A program made the translations under genes and the position numbers. From an uncultured Clostridia bacterium (lineage in GTDB: Bacteria > Bacillota > Clostridia > Christensenellales > UBA1242): a stretch of DNA of 64,000 nt. The DNA lies in the NCBI GenBank assembly GCA_934747885.1, contig CAKVHE010000001.1, positions 186,001-250,000 on the forward strand. The letters run 5' to 3'. The notes below the pieces were generated by a model. The model did no database searches. It had not been told where the DNA came from and saw only the letters and a list, made by a program, of their open reading frames with translations. Below, piece after piece: positions 29,984 to 37,435 of the stretch (the stretch's first letter is position 1; each line of letters begins with the position of its first letter).

Positions 29984-30796
29984 TTATACTTTTGGTTTAA
30001 CTCGCGCGTTAATTTTTGCGCCGCAGTTAGGACAGTTTGTAACCTCATCGCCAACCACCGTACCGCAATATTCGCAATGACGTTCCTTGCGCGATTCTTC
30101 GTCTTTTTGCTTTTCTTCGGCTTCAGTTGCTTTTTCTTCTGCTTTTTGCTTTTTGCCCTTTTTAATGAATACAATCATCAAAAATACGCCAGCCACAATT
30201 GCAACTATGCCAAAAATTGCCACACCAATGCTACCCTTTTTACAGCTTATGTAATTTTTGTATTCCACTGATTCTAGACGGTAATCTTCATTTATACTAA
30301 ACCCATCTGCACTATTGTAATAAACGACAATTTTGTCGCCCTTGGCTTTTGCCTGCGAAAGAGAATAATCGACATATGTTTCGCCCTCAATTTTTTTATC
30401 ACCGTCATTAAACCAATATTCAATATAATACCACTCGTAACCGTTGTAATCTAAATAATATACATAACGACTAATGTTTGCTTCCACCCTTTCACCGGTT
30501 TCAATTAAGTTATAATAGTACACGCTATCGTCTTTCATGGTTTGAATTTTGCTTTTGTATGCATTTGCGGTAATTGAGCCAATTATGGTACAAATAATAC
30601 CCATAAAAGCAATAATGCCAAAAAATACCGAAAGGTACAAAGATTTTTCACTATTTTTGAGTGGTTTGCCGTTTGAATGGCAAATTGCGCCGTTTATAAA
30701 AACAAAACTAGAACGGCTGGACGAACTGGACGAACGCGAACTAAACGAACCGCCCGAACGCGAACCACCCCTACTATGAGAAGGACCAACTGGCAT
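29984..30796 (-). CDS. Two-TM membrane protein with Ser/Arg-rich N-terminus and C-terminal zinc ribbon
   Basis: The 270-residue protein starts MPVGPSHSRGGSRSGGSFSS, continues Ser/Arg-rich, has a first helix at about 51-76 and an extracytoplasmic Tyr-rich domain of about 110 residues (YYNLIETGERVEANISRYVY and on). A second helix lies near 190-212, then a Lys/Glu-rich linker and a C-terminal zinc ribbon CEYCG...CPNCG. The domain between the helices resembles DUF3592-type domains, but this is a weak impression. ATG at 30796 is used because GAGGTG lies 7 nt upstream; an in-frame start 16 codons earlier has no ribosome binding site. The gene is flanked by its own terminator. The zinc ribbon suggests a cytosolic binding or assembly role, by inference. 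Confidence 0.8.
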   Translation of the reverse strand: MPVGPSHSRGGSRSGGSFSSRSSSSSSRSSFVFINGAICHSNGKPLKNSEKSLYLSVFFGIIAFMGIICTIIGSITANAYKSKIQTMKDDSVYYYNLIETGERVEANISRYVYYLDYNGYEWYYIEYWFNDGDKKIEGETYVDYSLSQAKAKGDKIVVYYNSADGFSINEDYRLESVEYKNYISCKKGSIGVAIFGIVAIVAGVFLMIVFIKKGKKQKAEEKATEAEEKQKDEESRKERHCEYCGTVVGDEVTNCPNCGAKINARVKPKV

Positions 30797-30904
30797 AAAA
30801 AAACACCTCTCTAAATTTATATAATATATATTATATGATAACATAATATTACAAAATATACAAATATTTTGCTGGAATTTATTTCAAAAATTTTTGTAAA
30901 AGCG

Positions 30905-30933
30905 TTGCAAAACGGCCATAAATAGTATATAAT
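30905..30933 (+). promoter_or_regulatory. Promoter of tRNA-Ser
   Basis: TTGCAA (30905-30910), a 17-bp spacer and TATAAT (30928-30933). The tRNA starts 17 nt past the -10. Confidence 0.8.
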
Positions 30934-30949
30934 GATAAAGTAGTTTCAC

Positions 30950-31040
30950 GGAGAGTTACTCAAGAGGCCGAAGAGGGTACCCTGCTAAGGTGCTAGGGTG
31001 GGAAACTGCCGCCCGGGTTCAAATCCCGGACTCTCCGCCA
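30950..31040 (+). tRNA. tRNA-Ser (anticodon GCU)
   Basis: The 91-nt gene has acceptor arm GGAGAGT (30950-30956) pairing with ACTCTCC (31030-31036), then discriminator G and an encoded CCA (31038-31040). The anticodon stem GTACC/GGTGC (30977-30981/30989-30993) holds the loop CTGCTAA, with anticodon GCT at 30984-30986. A long variable arm and the T-loop GGGTTCAAATCCC complete the class II serine tRNA, which reads AGC/AGU. It has a consensus-like promoter and its own terminator, so it is a single-gene unit. Confidence 0.97.
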
Positions 31041-31051
31041 AACAAAAACAG

Positions 31052-31075
31052 CCAAACCGCAAGGTTTGGTTTTTT
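31052..31075 (+). terminator. Terminator of tRNA-Ser
   Basis: CCAAACC (31052-31058) and GGTTTGG (31063-31069) pair over a GCAA tetraloop, followed by six T residues. Confidence 0.9.
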
Positions 31076-31231
31076 GTTTGTACTTTTCTTTTTATTTCTT
31101 CGTTCTTCTTTCTTCTTTAAAGCGCATTTGACTCTTTTTGAAATAAAAATTAAATAACGATGGCAATACTTTTAAATCAGTTCAAATTTGAATTGTGGAC
31201 ACCATCCCAAAGTCATCTCTTCACCCCACCA

Positions 31232-31260
31232 TTGACTTTTTTTTAATTTAATGATATAAT
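31232..31260 (+). promoter_or_regulatory. Promoter of the transglutaminase-like gene
   Basis: TTGACT (31232-31237), a 17-bp spacer and TATAAT (31255-31260). The predicted start point falls on or next to the GTG at 31267. Confidence 0.75.
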
Positions 31261-31266
31261 GAGATT

Positions 31267-32601
31267 GTGAAAACGCTTCCAAAAAATATTTTTAATATGT
31301 ATGTAAATTTAAACGACGACACAAACTCGTTAAATAAAAAATTTACCAAATACCAAAAATTTAGAAATAAAAAGTTTAAAATAAATATTTTATTTCATCC
31401 CTACAACGTAATCAAATCTCCAAATGAAACACTAGAGTTAATAAATAAATTATCACTAGAATATAATGTTAACCCAACAAATTGTTTGTTTAGCATTGCA
31501 ACAGAAGGCTTAATTTCTGAAAAAACACTAGAAAAATTTGAGCAATTTGATTTTTTGCTTAATAAAAAATATAAAAACAATATTTTAATTTTAGATAACA
31601 CAAATTTCTTTGATTTAAAAACCGTCAGACGCGTAAGTAATGAATTTTACGAATTTGGTAAAATATGTCACCTAAAACGACTAACGCCGTTAGAAGCCCT
31701 ACTTTGGTGCTACATTACTGCCACAAAACGAAGTTACAACGCTGAAAGCGAAGACGAAGGCTTGGGTATGTCTAGGTCAATTTACGGGGTATTAACTAGT
31801 AACCGAATTGTTTGTGTTGGTTATGTAAATTTAATCATTAATTACCTAACTGCTTATTACGAAAACTACGCAAACACAATTTTAACCTTTAGCAACAGAA
31901 CAAAATCTAATACGAACAATATCATTGAGGGACATCGTTCTTTAATGGTTTACATCAAGGACTCTAAATACGGCATAGATGGATATTACCTACTAGACCC
32001 AACAAGAGATAATGCCAAGCATGGTCGTGGTATAATGCTCGCCGATTTTCTTATTTCTCTACCCGACTTACAATATACAACTGCTCAGTATTTAGATCAT
32101 AAATTCGCTAAAATCACCGCTCCCCAACCAAAAACTTATCCAAAATCCATAGCTTTTGGTTGTCTACCTACCTATATCTATGATCGTGAAGACATAAGCC
32201 TAAGTCAAAGTGGCTTGTCTTTTTGTGGTGATGCAAGTTTTAAAATGTTTTTAGAAAGAAACAATCGTATAAACCCAAAATTTGAAACACTATTAGAATT
32301 GATAGATGGCACAATACCACCAACAGCAGAAACAATCAATGAAATCTATGGTTTTTTACAAGAAAATTCTGAGCCAATAACTTATCTAAATCTGCAATCA
32401 TTGGTTTACAATACTATGTTAAAAATATATAATAAGGATATAAATAAAAGCGAACTATGGAAATTTACTCAAGCAATTATGAGATACAGCACAAAAAAGT
32501 CAAAACTAGAATTTGTTCCAAGCTCTAATGTAAAAAATGCATTTTTCAATCAATACCTTTCCGAACAAACCGCCCAAGACGACTCCACCCCTACTTGTTA
32601 G
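31267..32601 (+). CDS. Transglutaminase/cysteine-protease-like protein, possibly leaderless
   Basis: The 444-residue protein has no signal peptide. A Cys-His-Asp order with transglutaminase-like spacing is visible: Cys183 in NRIVCVGYVNLI, His223 in EGHRSLMVYI and Asp244 in YYLLDPTRD. The helix after the cysteine and the strands around His and Asp fit a transglut_core fold. An N-terminal domain of about 140 residues is not recognised. The start is GTG, 6 nt after an ideal TATAAT, with no room for a ribosome binding site; the first in-frame ATG (31297) also lacks one. Base composition is clearly more AT-rich than the neighbours, which suggests transfer. It is the only + strand gene between the tRNA and the second repeat cluster. 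Catalytic activity is inference. Confidence 0.75.
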   Translation: MKTLPKNIFNMYVNLNDDTNSLNKKFTKYQKFRNKKFKINILFHPYNVIKSPNETLELINKLSLEYNVNPTNCLFSIATEGLISEKTLEKFEQFDFLLNKKYKNNILILDNTNFFDLKTVRRVSNEFYEFGKICHLKRLTPLEALLWCYITATKRSYNAESEDEGLGMSRSIYGVLTSNRIVCVGYVNLIINYLTAYYENYANTILTFSNRTKSNTNNIIEGHRSLMVYIKDSKYGIDGYYLLDPTRDNAKHGRGIMLADFLISLPDLQYTTAQYLDHKFAKITAPQPKTYPKSIAFGCLPTYIYDREDISLSQSGLSFCGDASFKMFLERNNRINPKFETLLELIDGTIPPTAETINEIYGFLQENSEPITYLNLQSLVYNTMLKIYNKDINKSELWKFTQAIMRYSTKKSKLEFVPSSNVKNAFFNQYLSEQTAQDDSTPTC

Positions 32602-32634
32602 TTATATGCATTTAATTTTAACAATCAACCGTTC

Positions 32635-32779
32635 TTGTTCCGGCCGCTCGCTCGGTCGGCACTATTGTTTTGTTCCGGCTCTCTGCCGAACCGCCGGCAC
32701 TTACATACGCACTTTTGTTATCTTTTTGGCTAAAAAAGTCTTGCCAGAACGTCCATGTAATAATACTATGGACAACCTG
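32635..32779 (+). repeat. Dispersed repeat, family 2, copy C
   Basis: Two units. TTGTTCCGGCCGCTCGCTCG, GTCGGCAC (32635-32662) is followed by TGTTCCGGCTCTCTGCCGAA, CCGCCGGCAC (32671-32700). The shared tail then runs from ACGCACTTTTGTTATC through GTCTTGCCAGAACG to CAACCTG at 32779. The tail is nearly identical to 21008-21080. Confidence 0.6.
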
Positions 32780-32808
32780 TCAAAACATTTTTATCACAAA
32801 AATTTTAA

Positions 32809-33219
32809 CAAAATTGCTCAAAAGCTATTCCTTGTTATATTCAAAATTACATAGTACTAAATCAATAAGGATATTTCGTTTGGCGGTGATAAGCGCGGAA
32901 CCCAACCATAAAATAAAGCCCTACAAACCGAATGTTTGCAGGGCGAATTAAAAGGTTGCGGTGAAGCGCCCAAGTCATAACGCAATCCCTAGAGCGTTAG
33001 CGGGCAAACTCTATTAAGGTTCCCTAGAAGTCGCGACAAAACAGCACCCCGAATGGAGTGCTGTTTTCGTTTGGTCGCGAAAGGCGCGGAGACTGACCGC
33101 TAAGCGTAGTTTTGCAGTGACTACTGCAAAATGAGCCACAAGGTCAAGTCGTAGCGCAAAAAATGAAGCCCTACAAACATTTTGTTTGTGGGGCAAATTA
33201 TAAGATTGAGGTGAAGCGC
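32809..33219 (+). repeat. Dispersed structured repeat, family 1, copy C (truncated unit plus long unit)
   Basis: A leader word CAAAATTGCT (32809-32818) precedes a 5'-truncated unit C1 (about 32875-32969) holding only TTCGTTTGGCGGTGA, the linker and the terminal hairpin. A complete long unit C2 (about 32987-33219) follows. C2 helices are TAGAG/CTCTA (32990-32994/33009-33013), TCGCGAC/GTCGCGA (33031-33037/33074-33080), AAAACAGCAC/GTGCTGTTTT (33038-33047/33058-33067), an extra hairpin TTTTGCAGT/ACTGCAAAA, and GCCCTACAAAC/GTTTGTGGGGC (33168-33178/33184-33194). The outer and inner helices differ from copies A and B on both sides while keeping pairing. Confidence 0.65.
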
Positions 33220-33234
33220 ATAGTGTGCTATAAT
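33206..33234 (+). promoter_or_regulatory. Promoter formed at the end of repeat C2
   Basis: TTGAGG (33206-33211) is part of the conserved repeat end. A 17-bp spacer leads to TATAAT (33229-33234) in unique flanking DNA. It points into the acyltransferase gene. Confidence 0.55.
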
Positions 33235-34353
33235 AATCTTACTAAAGCAATAAAGGATAAACCAATAAATACTCAAGAAACTACGCAAGAAAATTCACCA
33301 GCAACCGAGCAAAGCACACAAGGCAATTTGCAAGCTGCCACGCAAACAAACACCTCCACTCTATACCTAAACCGCATAAGATTGTATGCGGCATTTTTGG
33401 TTGTGGTAATTCATGTATCCACCCTATTTTTCTACGCCACGCCAATTTATAGTATGGTTTGGAAAATTTCCGCCTTTTATGATGGTTTAGCCCGAATTTC
33501 GGTACCGCTATTTATTTTTGTCAGTGGCGCCATCTATCTAAACGAAAACAAAAAGGTCACTTACAAAAAGATTTTGCTAACCATTTTGCGTTTTATTGTT
33601 ATATTTTTCATTTGGGACATCTTTTACCACGTTTTTGATTTGTTTGTGCGTGAAAAACAAGCCCTAAACTTATCCACTCTCAAAACCTTGTTCTTTAGTT
33701 TAATTCAATACAAATATCATTTGTGGTATTTGCTTGCTTACATTGCCCTGCTTGCTCTCACACCGGTATTAAAACTTATTTGCAAGCGCGAAAACCGCAG
33801 CCAGGTGCGTTACCTACTTATAATTTTTGTGGCAGGTACTTGCTTGTTTGAAGCATTTGCTTACCTTGTAAATGCAGTAAATGCCACGTCCGCCCTTTAT
33901 AATGTTTTTAAATATCTAGTAAATGTTACCGCACTTGCAAACTTTGGCAAATTTTTCAGTTTGATAATTCTATATTTATCGGGCTGGTATTTTTCCACCT
34001 TTGATTTTAGCAAATACAAAAAGGCAATTTACTGGTGCTTTGGCATTGGCACGCTTTTATTGCCAATTGTCGGCATTTTTATCTGCGTTCTGTTAAACAA
34101 CCACAATCTTATTGCTTTTATTGAAAACTATTACTACTTTCCATGTTACTTTTTAACCGTGACAACCTTTTTGGCGTTTAGATATAGCAAAATTGCAAAC
34201 ACACCTAACAAATTTGTGGACTACTTGTGCAAACAGACTTTTGGCATTTATCTTATTCATGTTTTGTTTGTGGACTATGTAACTTTTCTTGCCTCACCAC
34301 CGCCATACTCAACTCGCGCTGGATGTTACTTATACACTTTGCAAGTTTTGTAA
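33223..34353 (+). CDS. Acyltransferase-3 family membrane protein, probably frameshifted near its end
   Basis: The protein has about ten hydrophobic helices and opens with the family's hallmark LNRIRLYAAFLVVVIHVSTL; the His is the likely catalytic residue. Such enzymes O-acylate surface polysaccharides or lipids at the membrane. The start is uncertain. An in-frame ATG at 33163 lies inside the repeat hairpin. GTG at 33223 has GAGGTG upstream but precedes the start point predicted from the 33229 TATAAT. AAAGGA at 33252 would serve a non-standard ATA at 33265. The frame ends after LIHVLFVDYVTFLAS with an unnatural tail, while the next frame continues with a typical last helix (LLIHFASFVIVFALSLGTSI) to 34430, so one base appears lost near 34290-34325. 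The gene may be inactive. Confidence 0.8.
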   Translation: MCYNNLTKAIKDKPINTQETTQENSPATEQSTQGNLQAATQTNTSTLYLNRIRLYAAFLVVVIHVSTLFFYATPIYSMVWKISAFYDGLARISVPLFIFVSGAIYLNENKKVTYKKILLTILRFIVIFFIWDIFYHVFDLFVREKQALNLSTLKTLFFSLIQYKYHLWYLLAYIALLALTPVLKLICKRENRSQVRYLLIIFVAGTCLFEAFAYLVNAVNATSALYNVFKYLVNVTALANFGKFFSLIILYLSGWYFSTFDFSKYKKAIYWCFGIGTLLLPIVGIFICVLLNNHNLIAFIENYYYFPCYFLTVTTFLAFRYSKIANTPNKFVDYLCKQTFGIYLIHVLFVDYVTFLASPPPYSTRAGCYLYTLQVL

Positions 34354-34446
34354 TTGTTTTTGCGCTCAGCCTTGGCACTTCCATAATTTTAAATCTTTTG
34401 CCACCAAAGATTAAAAAATGGATTTGCTAAACGGGTGCCAATCGTA

Positions 34447-34475
34447 TTGCATTTTGCAAAAAAGTTTTATATAAT
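34447..34475 (+). promoter_or_regulatory. Promoter of the PAP2 gene
   Basis: TTGCAT (34447-34452), a 17-bp spacer and TATAAT (34470-34475). An inverted repeat TTGCA-TTT-TGCAA (34447-34459) covers the -35. AGGA lies about 7 nt before the ATG. Confidence 0.7.
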
Positions 34476-34505
34476 AAATAGATACAAAACAAATAGGATA
34501 AAATC

Positions 34506-35822
34506 ATGAAAAAACCAAACAAAGTTGCCGAATTTTTTTACAAAGCAAAACTCTATATTGCTAGCCATAAATATTTGCTATACATACTTTATTTACCAAT
34601 TTATTTTGCGATGTTCTTTTTTGCCGAACATATGATAAATGGTTCAAGTGACTACTGGGTATCTTACACCCCGCTTGACGACAAAATTCCGTTTATTAGT
34701 TGGTTTGTAATTTTTTATTACGTCTGGTACCCACTAATGGTCGGCATTGGGCTATGGATCTTGTTTAAAGATATTCCCGCCTTTGAGCGCTACATGAAAA
34801 TGATAATTTTAGGCTTTACCACCAGCATTATTGTTTTCTTTATATTCCCAAACGGACAAAACTTGCGCCCTGCCTATACCGGCGACGATATTTTTGGCAG
34901 AATAATTCAACACATCTATAGCATAGATACCAACACCAACGTTTTGCCTAGCATTCACGTTTATGGTTCAGTAATTGCGGTAATTTCCTGCTACGACACC
35001 AAAACCATAAAAAACGGCATTGTGCCAGCCATATATTTGTTTTTAGGTATTTTGGTTTGCGCCTCAACTTTGTTTATAAAGCAACATAGCATTTTGGACT
35101 TATATGCCGGCGTGGGAATGGCGGTTCCATACTTCTTTATTGTTTATGGCAAACGCGTTTTTGCAAGACTTAAAAAACCGGCACCTGCACCTGCTGTTGC
35201 CAATAGCAAACCTTATGTGGACGACGAAGAAGATATTTTTGTTTTTCCGGACGAAGGTGAATACCACCCTATCATAAAACCGGTTTCTTCTTTTGCACCA
35301 AAGTTTGAAGGCATTTTGTTTGACGACGAAATTGAAAAGGAACTAGAAAAAGAGCGCAAAAGAAAAGAACGTGAAGAAAAGCGCAAAAAGCGCCTAGAAG
35401 CCCAAAACAAACTAGCTCAAAATCAAAAAAACCCAACCACCGACGACCAAGCAGAAAGCCAAACAAGTGGCCAAAACGCATCGGCTCAGCCAAACGCGCA
35501 AACAATTGTTAGCGAAAGCGCCGATGTGGAAGTAGTAAGCGCGGAACAAAAAACAGTCAGCGACACGGAAAAATCAACGAACGGCACCCAGCAAGTAGAC
35601 GACACAATAAACCCTGCGCAATACACACCGACTGTAAAAAAGCGCACCATTAAAAGCAAAACCGCAATGAGTTCAACGACCACAAAAAACAAATCGGGCA
35701 AAAGCGCTGCCCGCAAGGCTAGCGTTCGCAAATCATCAGCGCAAGCAACCCCCAAAACTAACACCACAACTCGCAAAAGCGCTACAAAACGCAAAAGTTC
35801 TAGCAAAACTGAAATAAATTAG
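34506..35822 (+). CDS. PAP2-superfamily membrane phosphatase with Lys/Ser-rich cytoplasmic tail
   Basis: The 438-residue protein has about six membrane segments in residues 20-215. PAP2 signature elements are present: NLRP (119-122, the first motif without its usual lysine), PSIH (148-151) and the third motif with His194 and Asp198 in FIKQHSILDLYAG. These residues support dephosphorylation or head-group transfer on a lipid phosphate. A tail of about 220 residues follows. It is first acidic, then a charged coil (EKELEKERKRKEREEKRKK), then Gln/Asn/Ser/Thr-rich, ending in RKS/KRKSSSK-type basic repeats like those of nucleoid proteins. The tail is not part of the enzyme fold and could bind nucleic acid or anionic lipid, by inference. 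Own promoter and terminator. Confidence 0.85.
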   Translation: MKKPNKVAEFFYKAKLYIASHKYLLYILYLPIYFAMFFFAEHMINGSSDYWVSYTPLDDKIPFISWFVIFYYVWYPLMVGIGLWILFKDIPAFERYMKMIILGFTTSIIVFFIFPNGQNLRPAYTGDDIFGRIIQHIYSIDTNTNVLPSIHVYGSVIAVISCYDTKTIKNGIVPAIYLFLGILVCASTLFIKQHSILDLYAGVGMAVPYFFIVYGKRVFARLKKPAPAPAVANSKPYVDDEEDIFVFPDEGEYHPIIKPVSSFAPKFEGILFDDEIEKELEKERKRKEREEKRKKRLEAQNKLAQNQKNPTTDDQAESQTSGQNASAQPNAQTIVSESADVEVVSAEQKTVSDTEKSTNGTQQVDDTINPAQYTPTVKKRTIKSKTAMSSTTTKNKSGKSAARKASVRKSSAQATPKTNTTTRKSATKRKSSSKTEIN

Positions 35823-35827
35823 CATGC

Positions 35828-35855
35828 AAAAAGCCTCCACACTTGGAGGCTTTTT
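35828..35855. terminator. Bidirectional terminator between PAP2 and pyk
   Basis: AAAAAGCCTCCA (35828-35839) and TGGAGGCTTTTT (35844-35855) form a perfect stem with a CACT loop and T-runs on both strands, between convergent genes. Confidence 0.9.
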
Positions 35856-35893
35856 ACTATAAGCAAAAGTTTTAGGCGTTTGCCTAGAACCTT

Positions 35894-37312
35894 TTAAACA
35901 ATGTCAATTTTTATAATGTTTGTTTCGTTTTTATCAAGAGGCATACCGCAAGTTTGAATAATCACATCTCCCTTTTGCACTAGTTCATATTTTAACGCAA
36001 GTTTTTTTGCCTTTGCCAAAAGTTCATCGGTAGATTTTTCATAATCTATATGTAGCGCCTCGGCGCCATGACAAAGCGCCAACTGATAATAAGTTTTTTC
36101 TTCTGGCGTTAAAGCGATAATAGTTGCGTTAGGTCTAAGTGATGCCATCTCAAAAGCAGACTTGCCGCTAACGGTAACCACCACAATACCCGAAGGTTCA
36201 ATTTGGTCACAAAGCGCCTTGCCGGCATAAGCGATCCCGCGCGAAAAATCCCGCTTGTTATACACCGCAACCTTGGCATCTACCTTGTGAGGTTTAAAAC
36301 TGGTTTCGCATTCCGTAATAATTTCTGCCATGGTAGCAATAACTTTGGTAACATACGCCCCAATTGCCGTTTCGCCACTAAGCATAAGCGCGGTTGCACC
36401 GTCAAGCACTGCATTTGCCACGTCAGTTAGTTCGGCACGCGTTGGCCTTGGCGCACTAATCATACTTTCTAGCATTTGCGTTGCCACAATTGAAATTTTG
36501 CCGACCTTGTTTGCGCGATCAATAATTAACTTTTGGTAGATAGGAATTTTTTTCATTTCCACTTCAACGCCAAGGTCACCTCTAGCCACCATAACGCCGT
36601 CCGCCGACTGCAATATTTCATCGATGTTATCCACCCCGCGTTGGCTTTCAATTTTGGCAATAAGTTTTATATTTTTCTTTTTGCCATTGTTATCACGGAT
36701 AAAATCTCTAACCGCGTCCACATCACTCTTTTGACCAACAAACGACAACGCCAAATAATCGGCATTTTGTTCAATTGCAAAACGAATGTCCGCCTTGTCT
36801 GCGTCGCTTAGATAAGGCATATCCACAACGATATCCGGCAAATTTATACTTTTGTTGTTAGATAGTTCGCCGCCCGTAATAATTTTGGTAACAATATCAT
36901 ATTTGCTAACCGCAACGACTTCAAGTTCAATGGCACCATCGCCAAGCAAAATTTTGTCACCTGCCGACAAAATGTCCGGTAATTTTTTGTAACTTACGCC
37001 AACCAAAGTTTCGTTACCCAAAACATTTGCCGTTGTAAGCGTAAACAAATTACCCGCTTCTAGTAGTGCCTTGCCGTCCTCAAACTTGCCAATACGAAAC
37101 TCCGGACCTTTGGTGTCGAGCATGATAGCAACCGGCTTATCCAAATTTTTGCGAACCGATTTAACATTGTCCACCAAAATTTTCCACGAATCCTCGTCGC
37201 CGTGCGACATATTTATTCGTGCAACATTCATACCCGAGTCTATCATTTGTTCAATAACTTCTTTGGTGCCGGACTTTGGGCCAAGCGTGCAAACAATTTT
37301 GCTTTTGCGCAT
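35894..37312 (-). CDS. pyk: Pyruvate kinase
   Basis: The enzyme transfers phosphate from phosphoenolpyruvate to ADP in the last step of glycolysis. The 472-residue protein has the normal length for the form without an extra C-terminal PEP-utiliser-like domain. Visible motifs are RKSKIVCTLGP at the N-terminus, ARINMSHG, MLDTKGPEFR, the active-site segment LIAKIESQRGVDNIDEI with MVARGDLGVE, and VATQMLESM followed by PRPTRAE. The effector domain keeps SGETAIGAY. ATG at 37312 is chosen because it has AGGAAG upstream and matches the family start; an in-frame TTG seven codons earlier is less likely. It is a monocistronic gene with its own promoter, in convergent orientation to PAP2. Confidence 0.97.
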   Translation of the reverse strand: MRKSKIVCTLGPKSGTKEVIEQMIDSGMNVARINMSHGDEDSWKILVDNVKSVRKNLDKPVAIMLDTKGPEFRIGKFEDGKALLEAGNLFTLTTANVLGNETLVGVSYKKLPDILSAGDKILLGDGAIELEVVAVSKYDIVTKIITGGELSNNKSINLPDIVVDMPYLSDADKADIRFAIEQNADYLALSFVGQKSDVDAVRDFIRDNNGKKKNIKLIAKIESQRGVDNIDEILQSADGVMVARGDLGVEVEMKKIPIYQKLIIDRANKVGKISIVATQMLESMISAPRPTRAELTDVANAVLDGATALMLSGETAIGAYVTKVIATMAEIITECETSFKPHKVDAKVAVYNKRDFSRGIAYAGKALCDQIEPSGIVVVTVSGKSAFEMASLRPNATIIALTPEEKTYYQLALCHGAEALHIDYEKSTDELLAKAKKLALKYELVQKGDVIIQTCGMPLDKNETNIIKIDIV

Positions 37313-37349
37313 AAAATTCCACTTCCTAATCAAAAATTTTTACATCTAA

Positions 37350-37378
37350 ATTATAGCAAAATAACAAAGCCTTAGCAA
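37350..37378 (-). promoter_or_regulatory. Promoter of pyk
   Basis: On the - strand, TTGCTA (37373-37378), a 17-bp spacer and TATAAT (37350-37355). The -35 lies inside the terminator stem of the preceding gene. Confidence 0.65.
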
Positions 37379-37399
37379 CCATTTTGGGGTCGCCAAGGC
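37369..37399 (-). terminator. Terminator of the 37436-40570 gene
   Basis: On the - strand, GCCTTGGCGACC (37388-37399) pairs with GGTTGCTAAGGC (37369-37380) using two G-U pairs, followed by TTTGTTATTTT. Confidence 0.65.
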
Positions 37400-37435
37400 T
37401 TTAAAATAAATAATTTTTTAGGGCAAAATTTGATC

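Noticed and set aside
18437..33219. CRISPR array or complete insertion sequence
   Set aside because: Repeats are long, few and unevenly spaced, with no spacers. No transposase or Cas gene lies in the window.
33163..33222. ATG at 33163 as start of the acyltransferase
   Set aside because: It lies at the base of the repeat's terminal hairpin, so the extra 20 residues would be repeat-derived.
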